From NCBI RefSeq assembly GCF_003859805.1, contig NZ_RQZG01000003.1:62001-126000 (forward strand): a stretch of DNA of 64,000 nt, read 5' to 3'. The notes beneath the pieces are model-generated. The model ran no database searches, was not told the DNA's origin, and worked only from the letters and a program-made list of their open reading frames with translations. Shown here piece after piece: positions 56,286-64,000 of the stretch; the first letter of the stretch is position 1; every line of letters starts with the position of its first letter. The DNA comes from Arachnia propionica. GTDB lineage: Bacteria; Actinomycetota; Actinomycetes; Propionibacteriales; Propionibacteriaceae. The position numbers and the translations under genes were made by a program.

Positions 56286-57656
56286 GTGCCCAGGTTCCTC
56301 GCAGCGAAGCCCGATGCAGCGCTGATCCGCCTGCCGTGGAACACCCCGTTGGCGGATTGGCCCACCCAGTACCTCGTCGCCCTGCCACGAGGCATCTCCC
56401 GTCACGTCGTCCGGTTCCTCCAGGTGGGCGACGACATCCTGGCGGCCAAGGAGATCCTGGAGGAGGTCGCGGTCCACGAGTACCGGCAGCTCACCGAACT
56501 GCGACGGCTCGGGGTACCCTGCGTCGAACCGGTCGGTGTGGTGCTCGGACGTACCACCAGCGACGGTGAACCGCTGGACCCGATCCTGCTCACCCGGCAC
56601 CTGCCGTTCTCCCTGCCCTACCGGGCGCTGTTCTACTCGGGTGTGAAGCTGGACACCGTGAACCGGTTGCTGGACGCGATGGTGGCGTTGTTCGCCCGCC
56701 TCCACCTCACCGGTTTCTACTGGGGCGACGTGTCGCTGTCCAACATCTTGTTCCGGCGTGACGCCGGTGAGTTCGCCGCCTACCTCGTCGACGCCGAGAC
56801 CGGCGAGGTGCACGAGCGGTTGACCAACGGGCAGCGGGCACACGACCTGCAGATCGCCCGCACCAACCTGTTCGGCGAGTTCTGTGACCTGGAGGCGGGC
56901 GGGATGCTCGACCCGTCGCTGGACCCGCAGTGGTTGGTGGAGACCATCGAGGAGCGCTACCACAACCTGTGGGCGGAGCTGACCGGGGTCGAGGAGTTCT
57001 CCGAGGAGGAGATGTACCGGCTGGAAGGACGGGTGCGTCGGCTCAACGCGCTCGGCTTCGACGTCGCGGAGATCGACGTGCGGACCTCGCCGGATGGCCG
57101 CACCATCACGATGCAGCCGAAGGTCGTGGAGGCCGGGCACCACGCCCGTCGCCTGATGCGGTTGACGGGTCTCGACGCGGAGGAGCACCAGGCCCGGCGG
57201 CTGCTCAACGACATGGACACCTTCCGGGCAAAGCTGCCGGGAACCATGAGTGAGTCGGTGGCGGCCCACAAGTGGTTGATGGAGGTCTTCGAACCGGCGG
57301 TGGGTCGGATCCCGGCCCACCTGCAGGGCAAACGCGACCCGGCCCAGTTCTTCCACGAACTGCTGGACTACCGCTGGTACCAGTCGCAGCGGGAGCACCG
57401 GGAGGTCTCGACGGAGGAGGCCGCGGCAGGCTACATCGCGGACGTGCTGACGACCCTGCCGGATGAGCACATGGGCAACGTGGAGCCGGTCGGGCAGGAG
57501 TTGGTCAACAAGTACGACCCGTCGCACGGCTTCGTCGACGACGACTACGAGAAGCCCTACGACCCGTGGGAGGACGAGGCCAACGACCCGGAGGTGCCGG
57601 TGATGGTCGGCTTCGACATCGAGGCGCTGAGGGCCAGGGCCGCAAAGGGGCAGTAG
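56286..57656 (+). CDS. DUF4032 protein with kinase-like N-terminal domain
   Basis: A 456-residue protein. The first ~200 residues look like an atypical (LPS-kinase) kinase fold: EVAVHEYRQLTELRRLGVPCVEPVG, then FYWGDVSLSNILF as a catalytic-loop-like motif and YLVDAETGE as a DFG equivalent. The C-terminal part is DUF4032 (WLMEVFEPAVGRIPAHLQGKRDPAQFFHELLDYRWY). An acidic tail follows. Function is unknown. The GTG start has a TAAAAT hexamer six bases upstream, so the mRNA is probably leaderless. Confidence 0.88.
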   Translation: MPRFLAAKPDAALIRLPWNTPLADWPTQYLVALPRGISRHVVRFLQVGDDILAAKEILEEVAVHEYRQLTELRRLGVPCVEPVGVVLGRTTSDGEPLDPILLTRHLPFSLPYRALFYSGVKLDTVNRLLDAMVALFARLHLTGFYWGDVSLSNILFRRDAGEFAAYLVDAETGEVHERLTNGQRAHDLQIARTNLFGEFCDLEAGGMLDPSLDPQWLVETIEERYHNLWAELTGVEEFSEEEMYRLEGRVRRLNALGFDVAEIDVRTSPDGRTITMQPKVVEAGHHARRLMRLTGLDAEEHQARRLLNDMDTFRAKLPGTMSESVAAHKWLMEVFEPAVGRIPAHLQGKRDPAQFFHELLDYRWYQSQREHREVSTEEAAAGYIADVLTTLPDEHMGNVEPVGQELVNKYDPSHGFVDDDYEKPYDPWEDEANDPEVPVMVGFDIEALRARAAKGQ

Positions 57657-57692
57657 AGCCCGCACATATCGTCTGGCATCTATACTCACTAG

Positions 57693-58065
57693 ATGTCGTG
57701 GGACGTGTGGCTCTGGGAGGACGTGGAGACATGGCTTCTGGCGCTGGACAGCAAAACCTACGACTTGGTTGTAGCCGCAATCACTCGCCTGGAGTCGGTT
57801 GGGCCCCAGCTCGGTCGTCCGATGGTTGACCGCATCAAAGGTTCCAGGCATCACAACATGAAAGAGCTTCGGCCGGGATCAGCAGGACGAAGCGAGGTTC
57901 GAATACTGTTCGCATTCGACCCTGCTCGTCGCGGGGGACAAGGCGGGCAGGTGGCAGCAGTGGTATGACCACACCATACCCATCGCAGATGACAGGTTCG
58001 ACGAGTGGCTGACGAGTGAGGAGGAACGGAATGATGGCCAAGGTCCGCGTGACGGCTTGGCGTGA
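57693..58065 (+). pseudogene. HigB-type toxin, frameshifted by a small deletion
   Basis: The first 71 residues are a clean HigB/Gp49-like toxin (VWLWEDVETWLLALD, GRPMVDRIKGSRHHNMKELRPG, SEVRILFAFDP). The frame is then lost and stops at 57968. The true C-terminus (LLVAGDKAGRWQQWYDHTIPIADDRFDEWL) continues in another frame to 58065. Compared with relatives, a stretch of about five codons between FDP and LLVAGDK is missing, with a loss not divisible by three. A TATACT hexamer six bases before the ATG suggests a leaderless operon promoter. Confidence 0.87.
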
Positions 58066-58360
58066 TGTGCGAGCCAAGCGTCCTGTTGACGAGCAGGCCG
58101 TTGCCGCACACATCACACGCATGGAGACAGCGGAACGCGCCTGGCGCCTCCGAGAGGTCCGCGAGGAGCAGGGTCTGACCCAGAAGGAACTGGCTGAGCG
58201 CATGTCTCTCACCCAACCAACAATCTCCGCGCTGGAATCTGGAGACCTTGATCGTTCCGGCCTCGCTACCCTCAGGTCCTATGTCGAAGCCCTTGGCGGC
58301 ACCATTGAGGTCACCGCCACCTTCGGTGATCGTACGCTGGTCCTCCTGCCTCGCACCTGA
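58031..58360 (+). CDS. higA: HigA-type XRE antitoxin
   Basis: A 109-residue antitoxin with an XRE helix-turn-helix (VREEQGLTQKELAERMSLTQPTISALESGD) and a C-terminal GGTIEVTATFGDRTLVL. GAGGA lies upstream of the ATG-ATG start. It overlaps the end of the broken toxin gene by 35 bases, as in a HigBA operon. The gene is intact and could still act as a DNA-binding repressor. Confidence 0.92.
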   Translation: MMAKVRVTAWRDVRAKRPVDEQAVAAHITRMETAERAWRLREVREEQGLTQKELAERMSLTQPTISALESGDLDRSGLATLRSYVEALGGTIEVTATFGDRTLVLLPRT

Positions 58361-58434
58361 AATCCTGCTGACCACCCGCGGACCACGGCCGCGCTGAACA
58401 CGTGGGAGAGGTCGGCTCCAGTAGACTGCTGCGG

Positions 58435-59865
58435 GTGACGCTACGCCTGTACAACACCGCCACCCGCACGGTCGAGCCGTTCCAGCCCTTGGTTCCGGGC
58501 AAGGTCTCGATCTACCACTGTGGCCTGACCGTGCAGGCCTCCCCGCATCTGGGCCACATCCGCAAGGAGGTGGTCTTCGACGTGCTGCGACGCTGGCTCA
58601 CCCACTCCGGCCTCGAGGTCACCGTCGTGGCCAATGTCACCGACATCGACGACAAGATCCTCGCCAAGTCCGCCGAGGCCGGGGTGGAGTGGTTCGCCCA
58701 CGCCTACCGCTACGAGCGGGAACTCCACGACGCCTACGCCGCGCTCGGCTGCCTGCCCCCCACCTATGAGCCCCGCGCCACCGGCCACATCCCCGAGATG
58801 ATCGAACTCATGGCGGCACTCATCGAGCGCGGCCACGCCTACGTCGCCCCGGACGGCTCGGGGGACGTCTACTTCGACGTGAGGTCGTGGCCCCGCTACG
58901 GCGAGCTGTCCGGACAGCGCCTCGACGAGATGGCCCCGGCCGAGGACGCCGACCCCCGGGGCAAACGGGATCCCCGTGACTTCGCCCTGTGGAAGGGCCG
59001 CAAGGAGGGCGAACCCCTCACCGCGTCGTGGCCCACCCCGTGGGGGCGTGGTCGACCGGGCTGGCACCTGGAGTGCTCCGCGATGGCGGGCAAGTACCTG
59101 GGGGAGGTCTTCGACATCCACGGCGGCGGCATCGACCTGCGGTTCCCCCACCACGAGAACGAGCTGGCGCAGTCCGCCGCGGCCGGACGCGGTTTCGCGC
59201 GCGTCTGGATGCACAACGCCTGGGTGACGATGGCGGGCGAGAAGATGAGCAAGTCCCTCGGCAACACCGCGCTCGTGTCGGAGGTCACCAGACTCTTCGA
59301 CCCCCGCGCGGTCCGGTTCTTCCTGCTGGCCCCGCACTACCGCAGCCAGATCGAGTTCTCCCCCGCCGATGTCGACAGCCGCGGTTCACTCGCAGAGTCG
59401 GAGAAGAGCATCCAGCGCATCGACGCCTTCCTCGCCTCGGCCAAGGAGCATGGCCACACCGACGGGACCGTGGGCGGACCGCAGTGGGAGGCCTTCGCCG
59501 CCGCCCTCGACGACGACCTCGCCACCCCTGCTGCCGTCGCCGCCCTCTTCGATGCGGTCCGTGCGGGCAACCGGGCCCTCGCCGATCACGGCACCGAGGC
59601 GGCCGACCTGTACGCCACCGTCGCCCGGATGACCACCGTGCTCGGGATCAACCCCGACGACGACCCGTGGGTCCGAGATGCCGCCGTCGATGACCTGACC
59701 CCCGTCGTGGACCAGCTCGTGGCCACGCTCCTGGCCGAACGTGCCGAGGCCAGGGCCGCCAAGGACTGGACCCGCGCCGACGCCATCCGTGACACCCTCG
59801 CCCATGCGGGCCTGACCATCACCGACACCCCCGACGGGGCACGGTGGAGTCTGGAGAAGAACTGA
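58435..59865 (+). CDS. cysS: Cysteinyl-tRNA synthetase
   Basis: A 476-residue class I synthetase that charges tRNA-Cys. Visible features are the zinc-binding and HIGH-like region [18 protein letters not shown], the WHLECSAM block with zinc ligands, [15 protein letters not shown], and the KMSKSLGN signature. The C-terminal DALR-like and anticodon-binding parts are present, so this is CysS rather than the shorter mycothiol ligase MshC. GTG 58435 has a TAGACT hexamer seven bases upstream, pointing to a leaderless mRNA. Confidence 0.95.
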   Translation: MTLRLYNTATRTVEPFQPLVPGKVSIYHCGLTVQASPHLGHIRKEVVFDVLRRWLTHSGLEVTVVANVTDIDDKILAKSAEAGVEWFAHAYRYERELHDAYAALGCLPPTYEPRATGHIPEMIELMAALIERGHAYVAPDGSGDVYFDVRSWPRYGELSGQRLDEMAPAEDADPRGKRDPRDFALWKGRKEGEPLTASWPTPWGRGRPGWHLECSAMAGKYLGEVFDIHGGGIDLRFPHHENELAQSAAAGRGFARVWMHNAWVTMAGEKMSKSLGNTALVSEVTRLFDPRAVRFFLLAPHYRSQIEFSPADVDSRGSLAESEKSIQRIDAFLASAKEHGHTDGTVGGPQWEAFAAALDDDLATPAAVAALFDAVRAGNRALADHGTEAADLYATVARMTTVLGINPDDDPWVRDAAVDDLTPVVDQLVATLLAERAEARAAKDWTRADAIRDTLAHAGLTITDTPDGARWSLEKN

Positions 59866-60809
59866 TGCCCGGTAATTCACAACGACGCGGCGCAGGTCGT
59901 CGCGGCAGGTCCAACACCGCCGGTTCCGGTGGGCGCATCCGGCGCTCCCTGGAGGGCAGGGGCCCCACCCCGAAGGCCGAGGACCGCGTCTACCACAAGG
60001 CCTACAAGGCCAAACAGGAAGCGCTGCGCAGACAGGCGAACCGTCCCAGGAAGACCACCCGCACCGCCGTCGGGGCCGACTGGGTGGTGGGCCGCAATCC
60101 CGTGCTGGAGGCCCTGGAGGTAGGACTGCCGGTCAAGCAGGCCTACGTCGCCGACGGCGCGGAACGCGACGACCGGTTGCGCGACATCCTGAAGTTCGCC
60201 GCCGAGCACTCCCTGCCGCTGCTGCAGGTCACCCGAGCCGAGCTGGACCGTGTCACCGGCGGGCTCGTCCACCAAGGGGTGGCACTGCAGCTCCCGGCCT
60301 TCGAGTACACGGATGTCGAGGACGTCTTCGACGCCGCCTTCGAGGTTCCCTCCCAGGGCCTGGTGGTGGCCCTGGACGGTGTCACCGATCCTCGCAACCT
60401 GGGCGCGATCATCCGCTCCGCAGCGGCCTTCGGGGCCCAGGGCGTGGTGATCCCGGCACGACGTTCGGCATCGATGACCGCCGCCGCGTGGAAGACCTCG
60501 GCCGGGGCAGCGGCCCGCATCCCGGTGGCGAAGGTCACCAACCTCAACCAGACCCTGCGGAAGGCCTCCGATGCGGGCTTCACCGTCGTCGGTCTGGCCG
60601 GTGAGGGTGAGACCCCGCTCAGCGCCCTGCCGGGCGGTGAGGGCCCGGTGCTGCTGGTGGTCGGTTCCGAGGGTGAGGGGTTGGCCAGGCTGGTGCGGGA
60701 GCACTGTGACGCCTTGGTGGCCATCCCCATCGCGAGCACCGTCGAATCCCTCAATGCCTCGGTGGCGGCCTCGATCGCGTTGTACGAGATCACCCAGCAG
60801 CGCACCTGA
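59865..60809 (+). CDS. rlmB: TrmH/RlmB-family 23S rRNA 2'-O-methyltransferase
   Basis: A 314-residue SPOUT methyltransferase. A basic N-terminal extension (residues 1-70) is followed by an L30e-like substrate domain (VVGRNPVLEALEVGLPVKQAYV) and the SpoU domain with the knot motifs LDGVTDPRNLGAIIRSAAAFG, LVVGSEGEGLARLV and IASTVESLNASVAASIALYE. It overlaps cysS by one base (TGATG); this pairing is common in actinobacteria. It probably methylates the G2251-type position of 23S rRNA. Confidence 0.93.
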   Translation: MPGNSQRRGAGRRGRSNTAGSGGRIRRSLEGRGPTPKAEDRVYHKAYKAKQEALRRQANRPRKTTRTAVGADWVVGRNPVLEALEVGLPVKQAYVADGAERDDRLRDILKFAAEHSLPLLQVTRAELDRVTGGLVHQGVALQLPAFEYTDVEDVFDAAFEVPSQGLVVALDGVTDPRNLGAIIRSAAAFGAQGVVIPARRSASMTAAAWKTSAGAAARIPVAKVTNLNQTLRKASDAGFTVVGLAGEGETPLSALPGGEGPVLLVVGSEGEGLARLVREHCDALVAIPIASTVESLNASVAASIALYEITQQRT

Positions 60810-60824
60810 ACCCCCTGGACGGCT

Positions 60825-60855
60825 GTGGCCCCCACCCGTACCGGGTGGGGGCCAC
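60825..60855. terminator. Bidirectional terminator between rlmB and the hydrolase gene
   Basis: A perfect 14-base stem GTGGCCCCCACCCG / CGGGTGGGGGCCAC with a three-base loop lies between two convergent genes. Confidence 0.85.
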
Positions 60856-60876
60856 ACACCTGTCGTGGGCGAATCC

Positions 60877-62583
60877 TCACTCGTTGAACGGCTGCCAGCC
60901 GTCATCACACTTGAAGTTCCGGTCGTCCTTGGGCTCGATGAGGTAGGAGTCGACCTTCTCCGTGGCGCAGGTGCTGCGCCGGTAGGCGACGTGACCCCAG
61001 CTGTTGGCGATGATCAGCCGCGAGTTCGGCAGCATCCGGGCCACCTCGGAGGCGTTGTGGACGTTGGTCGCAGGGTCGAACACGTTGCCGACCACCATCA
61101 CCGGGGCCGAGGTCCGCTTGTTGAACGGTCCCCGGTAGGAGTCCTCGTCACGGGCCTTCCACGCGGGTGAGGCGCAGGCCGCCTGGTTCCAGAACCAACT
61201 CTGTCCGAAGTACGGTGAGCGTTGCTTCTCGACCTCGCTGTAGCGACGCATGACCCGCTCACTGGGATGCGAGCCCTCAGAGCAGATGACGCTCAGCATC
61301 CGGCTGTCGTTCCGGAGCTTCATCAGGCCAGCCTCTCGGATCCTCGGGTCGTTGGGAGAACCGGTGTTGTCCTCGACCGCCTCCTGCGCCTTCTCCTCCA
61401 GCCTGAGGAAGGACTGTCCCAGCACGGCCCGTTCGGCCTCGGGCATCGGGGTGGTCGGGTTCAGCTGGTCGACGACACCGACGTACTCGACGACGAGCTC
61501 GACGGTCTCCGGCGCGTAGAGCAGGCCGAGCATGACCCCGGTGAAGCGCTGGTAGGTGATGACCTGTTCGCTGCCGTCCGGATCCGAGAAGGTGATGGGC
61601 TGCTCCTGGAGTCGGGTCAGCACCCGGTCGAGGGCCGCCTCGGGATCGGCCACGGGACAGTCCTGCACCTTCGCGCAGCGCTCCATGAGGGCCTTGATGG
61701 CGTGATCGGCACCTTCCGCAGAACCGATCCTCACCCCGAACGGGATCGTGGAGGTGTTGAAGCTGCCGAGCCACTCGGTGGGGTTGATCACCCCGTCGAT
61801 CACCAGCGCCCGCACCCGGTCCGGGTACATGTTGGCGTACACCTGGCCGAGGTAGCTGCCGTAGGAGAAGCCGAAGTAGGACAGCTTCTCGTCGCCCACG
61901 GCCCGACGCAGCATCTCCATGTCACGTGCCACCTGGGAGGTGCTCATGGCCGATGCCATCTCCTTCCCGTGACTGCCGCAGGCCTGACCGATGGTGCGTA
62001 CACTCTTCTGGAAGACGGCCGTCTCCTCCTTCGTGACGGGGAAGATCATCTCCCAGGCCGGTTTCAGGGCCTCGATGGCCGCGTCGGGATCCTCGAAGCA
62101 CTCGAGTGGGCTGCTGGCCCCGATGCCTCGTGGATCCATGCCGATGATGTCGAAGCGGTCCAGCACCTCAGGGCTGAGGGTGGCCCCAGAGTTCGCGGCG
62201 AAGTCCATGCCGGACCCCCCCGGCCCACCGGGGTTGACGAAGAGACTGCCGATCCGCTGCTCCGGGTTCCGGGCGGGCACCTTCAGCACCGACACCGTGA
62301 TCCGGGCGCCGTCCGGCTCGTCGTAGTCCAGCGGCAGGCTCACCTCGGCACACAGCTTCTCCCGGTACTGGGACTGCTTGCAGGGCTGCCAGTCCAGGGT
62401 GGGGGTGGGCAGGTTGTCCACCCGGGCTGCCTCCTGTGGTGACGTGGTCTCGTGCGGGGGTGGGTCATCGGCAACGGCGTGGGGGGCGGGAGATGCGATC
62501 CCCAGCCCCACCAGGCACGCAGCGACGACACCACCGGCCCACATCCGTCGTGATGTTGACCGTCTCGGGGTGTGTGTTGACAT
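60877..62583 (-). CDS. Secreted alpha/beta-hydrolase, tripeptidyl-aminopeptidase-like
   Basis: A 568-residue exported hydrolase. A signal peptide lies at residues 1-38 (basic RRSTSRR, hydrophobic core, cut near AVADD). The hydrolase core has the oxyanion region VNPGGPGGSGMDF, the nucleophile GFSYGSYLG, a C-terminal TAP-like domain with VVGNVFDPATNVHNA (acid residue) and the catalytic His in SWGHVAY. These are the marks of SlpD/TAP-type peptidases that release tripeptides or dipeptides from protein N-termini. ATG 62583 has AAGGAA just upstream. Confidence 0.9.
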   Translation of the reverse strand: MSTHTPRRSTSRRMWAGGVVAACLVGLGIASPAPHAVADDPPPHETTSPQEAARVDNLPTPTLDWQPCKQSQYREKLCAEVSLPLDYDEPDGARITVSVLKVPARNPEQRIGSLFVNPGGPGGSGMDFAANSGATLSPEVLDRFDIIGMDPRGIGASSPLECFEDPDAAIEALKPAWEMIFPVTKEETAVFQKSVRTIGQACGSHGKEMASAMSTSQVARDMEMLRRAVGDEKLSYFGFSYGSYLGQVYANMYPDRVRALVIDGVINPTEWLGSFNTSTIPFGVRIGSAEGADHAIKALMERCAKVQDCPVADPEAALDRVLTRLQEQPITFSDPDGSEQVITYQRFTGVMLGLLYAPETVELVVEYVGVVDQLNPTTPMPEAERAVLGQSFLRLEEKAQEAVEDNTGSPNDPRIREAGLMKLRNDSRMLSVICSEGSHPSERVMRRYSEVEKQRSPYFGQSWFWNQAACASPAWKARDEDSYRGPFNKRTSAPVMVVGNVFDPATNVHNASEVARMLPNSRLIIANSWGHVAYRRSTCATEKVDSYLIEPKDDRNFKCDDGWQPFNE

Positions 62584-62753
62584 CGTTCCTTGCCTTTCCA
62601 AGCGTCCTTGCAGAGGTGCCCATCACTCAGCCTAGGAAGCGAAGGGGGCAGCGGACAGGCAAACAGGTCTCGAATGGACACCCAGACGACATCGGAGTCT
62701 CCAGGAGCGGTGCGCGATGGCGACCCCGGAGTGATCATGGTTCTCCGGAAGAG

Positions 62754-62772
62754 TTATGTTAGGTCTGCCTTA
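62754..62772. promoter_or_regulatory. Candidate DtxR/IdeR iron box upstream of the ECF transporter operon
   Basis: TTATGTTAGGTCTGCCTTA matches the 19-base DtxR/IdeR consensus at 13 positions, with the left half best. A possible -10 TATGTT lies inside it, 36 bases before the gene, where a repressor would block transcription. Confidence 0.4.
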
Positions 62773-62795
62773 AGCGACATGAGAATGGAGATCCG

Positions 62796-63395
62796 ATGAC
62801 AGCGGGCGAGAATGACACACTGCAGATCCACACCGCTCGAGCTGATCGTCCAGGCAACTCCGTCCTGCACACCCGGACCCTCATGACCGTCGCCGCCTGC
62901 GCCGTCGTCGGAGCAGTCGTGGTCATCCCCCTCAGCTACGTCAGCATCACGCTCGCGGTGTCCCCCGTCGGCATCATGGCCGTCTGCTCCTTGATGGGGC
63001 TGTGGCTGCTGCCCTTCATGCTGCCGGGAGCCCTCACCCAGAAACCGGGTGCCATCATGATCGCCGCCCTGATCATCGGCATCATCGGCACCTTCACCAC
63101 CCCGTCCGGGGTCAGCTCCATCCTGGGCAACCTCATCGGCGGCGCCCTGGTGGAGATCCCCCTGGCCCTGCTGTTCTACAAGCACTGGAACTGGCTGGGA
63201 TACGGGCTGGCCGCCTCGACCTTCGGGCTGTTCAACGGGTTGCTCTACTCGTCGATGCTCCAGATCCAGGTCACCACCCCTGAACTGCTCCTGATGGGAA
63301 CGATCGCGTTGCTCTCCTCCCTCGTCGGTGTCGCCATCACCCTGGTCGTCGTGCGCAGTCTGCGGCGGGCAGGGATCGGGGTCAGGAACCACTGA
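62796..63395 (+). CDS. ECF transporter S component (YkoE-like membrane protein)
   Basis: A 199-residue membrane protein with a cytoplasmic start of about 30 residues and six hydrophobic helices (VAACAVVGAVVVIPLSYVSI, IMAVCSLMGLWLLPFMLPGAL, IMIAALIIGIIGTF, LIGGALVEIPLALLF, and two more). It looks like the substrate-binding S component of an energy-coupling-factor transporter, and the ATPase gene directly downstream supports that. The YkoE group is linked to hydroxymethylpyrimidine or thiamine, but the possible iron box suggests a metal or iron-chelate role; I cannot decide. GGAG lies six bases before the ATG. Confidence 0.8.
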   Translation: MTAGENDTLQIHTARADRPGNSVLHTRTLMTVAACAVVGAVVVIPLSYVSITLAVSPVGIMAVCSLMGLWLLPFMLPGALTQKPGAIMIAALIIGIIGTFTTPSGVSSILGNLIGGALVEIPLALLFYKHWNWLGYGLAASTFGLFNGLLYSSMLQIQVTTPELLLMGTIALLSSLVGVAITLVVVRSLRRAGIGVRNH

Positions 63396-63398
63396 CCC

Positions 63399-64000
63399 AT
63401 GCTCCGCCCCTCAGAGAACTCGCTGGCCACCTGCCGTGAGGTCGGGGTGAGGCATGCCGGGCACGAGACCTGGCGGCCCCGGAGCACCACCTTCTCCCTC
63501 ACCCCGGGGAAACTCATCGCCCTCATCGGCCCCTCCGGCTGCGGCAAGTCGTCACTGACCCTCACGCTCAACGGTCTGATCCCGCACTCCGTCCCCGCGG
63601 CGTACCGGGGATCCGTGCTGATCCGGGGCCATGAGGTCGGGGAGCAGAGCATCGCGCAGCTGGCGACCACCGTCGCGATGGTGCTCCAGGACCCGGACTC
63701 CCAGATCGTCACGACGACGGTGTTGGACGAGGTGACCTGGGGGCTCAGCAACCTCAGGGTGCCCACCGACGAGATCCGGCTTCGTGCCCGTCAGGCCCTG
63801 ATGCAGGTCGGGCTGCTCGAAGACGCATTCAGGAACCCGTGGGAACTCTCGGGTGGACAACGGCAACGTCTCGTCCTGGCCAGCGCCCTCGCGATGCGTC
63901 CTGCCCTGCTGGTGCTGGACGAACCCACCGCGAACATCGATCCGGCCAGCGGCCAGCACCTCTACCGTCTTCTCGCCGAGGTGGCCGGGCAGGGAACGGC
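63399..64000 (+). CDS. ECF transporter ATPase (3' end outside window)
   Basis: The frame runs open to the right edge, giving 200 residues. It shows Walker A GPSGCGKSSLT, the Q-loop MVLQDPDSQIVTTTVLDEV typical of EcfA/CbiO ATPases, signature LSGGQRQRLVLA and Walker B LLVLDEPTANIDP. ATG 63399 lies three bases after the stop of the S component, so the two are one operon. Since many EcfA genes are tandem fusions, the part outside the window may hold a second ATPase domain. Confidence 0.92.
   Translation, partial: MLRPSENSLATCREVGVRHAGHETWRPRSTTFSLTPGKLIALIGPSGCGKSSLTLTLNGLIPHSVPAAYRGSVLIRGHEVGEQSIAQLATTVAMVLQDPDSQIVTTTVLDEVTWGLSNLRVPTDEIRLRARQALMQVGLLEDAFRNPWELSGGQRQRLVLASALAMRPALLVLDEPTANIDPASGQHLYRLLAEVAGQGT

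Overview
The window is chromosomal DNA from a high-GC Gram-positive bacterium, most likely an actinomycete of the Propionibacteriaceae type with a facultatively anaerobic life style. The signs are GC-rich codons with many GTG starts, a DtxR/IdeR-type regulator, a mycothiol-type DinB-fold protein, DUF3027 and DUF3263 actinobacterial proteins, CIRCE-controlled groL, and the coexistence of a fused pyruvate:ferredoxin oxidoreductase, a pyruvate formate-lyase and a biotin-dependent pyruvate carboxylase. The species is an inference; no rRNA is present. I see no CRISPR array, prophage or transposase.

Layout. 1-1.1 kb: the end of a CrtI-like/ferredoxin-reductase fusion. 1.2-9.0 kb: an uncharacterised minus-strand cluster with two DUF6493 paralogues, a SWIM zinc-finger protein and two DUF4303 paralogues. 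9.3-15.5 kb: a pyruvate oxidation operon (GltD-like reductase with ferredoxin domain, NifJ, dihydroorotate-dehydrogenase-like protein). 15.6-30.6 kb: housekeeping genes (thioredoxin, DtxR, NagA, SerC, pyruvate carboxylase, purine permease, cold-shock protein, NagB, NUDIX, CutC). 30.6-33.5 kb: a decaying accessory island (VbhA-like antitoxin with a frameshifted Fic gene; AAA ATPase with a doubly frameshifted DUF4276 gene). 33.7-44.7 kb: groL with two CIRCE operators, YefM-YoeB, small enzymes, ManA, tRNA-Thr, Mrr-like nuclease, an AraC regulator and an UgpC/MalK-type ATPase. 45.0-52.8 kb: further toxin-antitoxin genes (Panacea with truncated Doc, VapBC, an AbiEii-type nucleotidyltransferase pair, a broken DUF4143 ATPase), MetB and RlaP. 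52.9-56.2 kb: a pyruvate formate-lyase operon whose glycyl-radical domain is a separate gene. 56.3-60.8 kb: a DUF4032 kinase-like protein, broken HigB with intact HigA, CysS and RlmB. 60.9-64 kb: a secreted tripeptidyl-peptidase-like hydrolase and the start of an ECF transporter operon preceded by a DtxR-like box.

Themes. Pyruvate can go to acetyl-CoA by two oxygen-sensitive routes (NifJ; PflB/GrcA/PflA) or to oxaloacetate (Pyc). NagA and NagB release fructose-6-phosphate and ManA feeds mannose-6-phosphate to the same point. In three toxin-antitoxin loci the toxin gene is broken while the antitoxin is intact. At about a dozen genes a TANNNT hexamer lies 6-7 bases before the start codon and no Shine-Dalgarno sequence is visible, which suggests leaderless transcripts and fixes several starts. 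A family of four palindromic elements of 77-78 bases is scattered through intergenic gaps.
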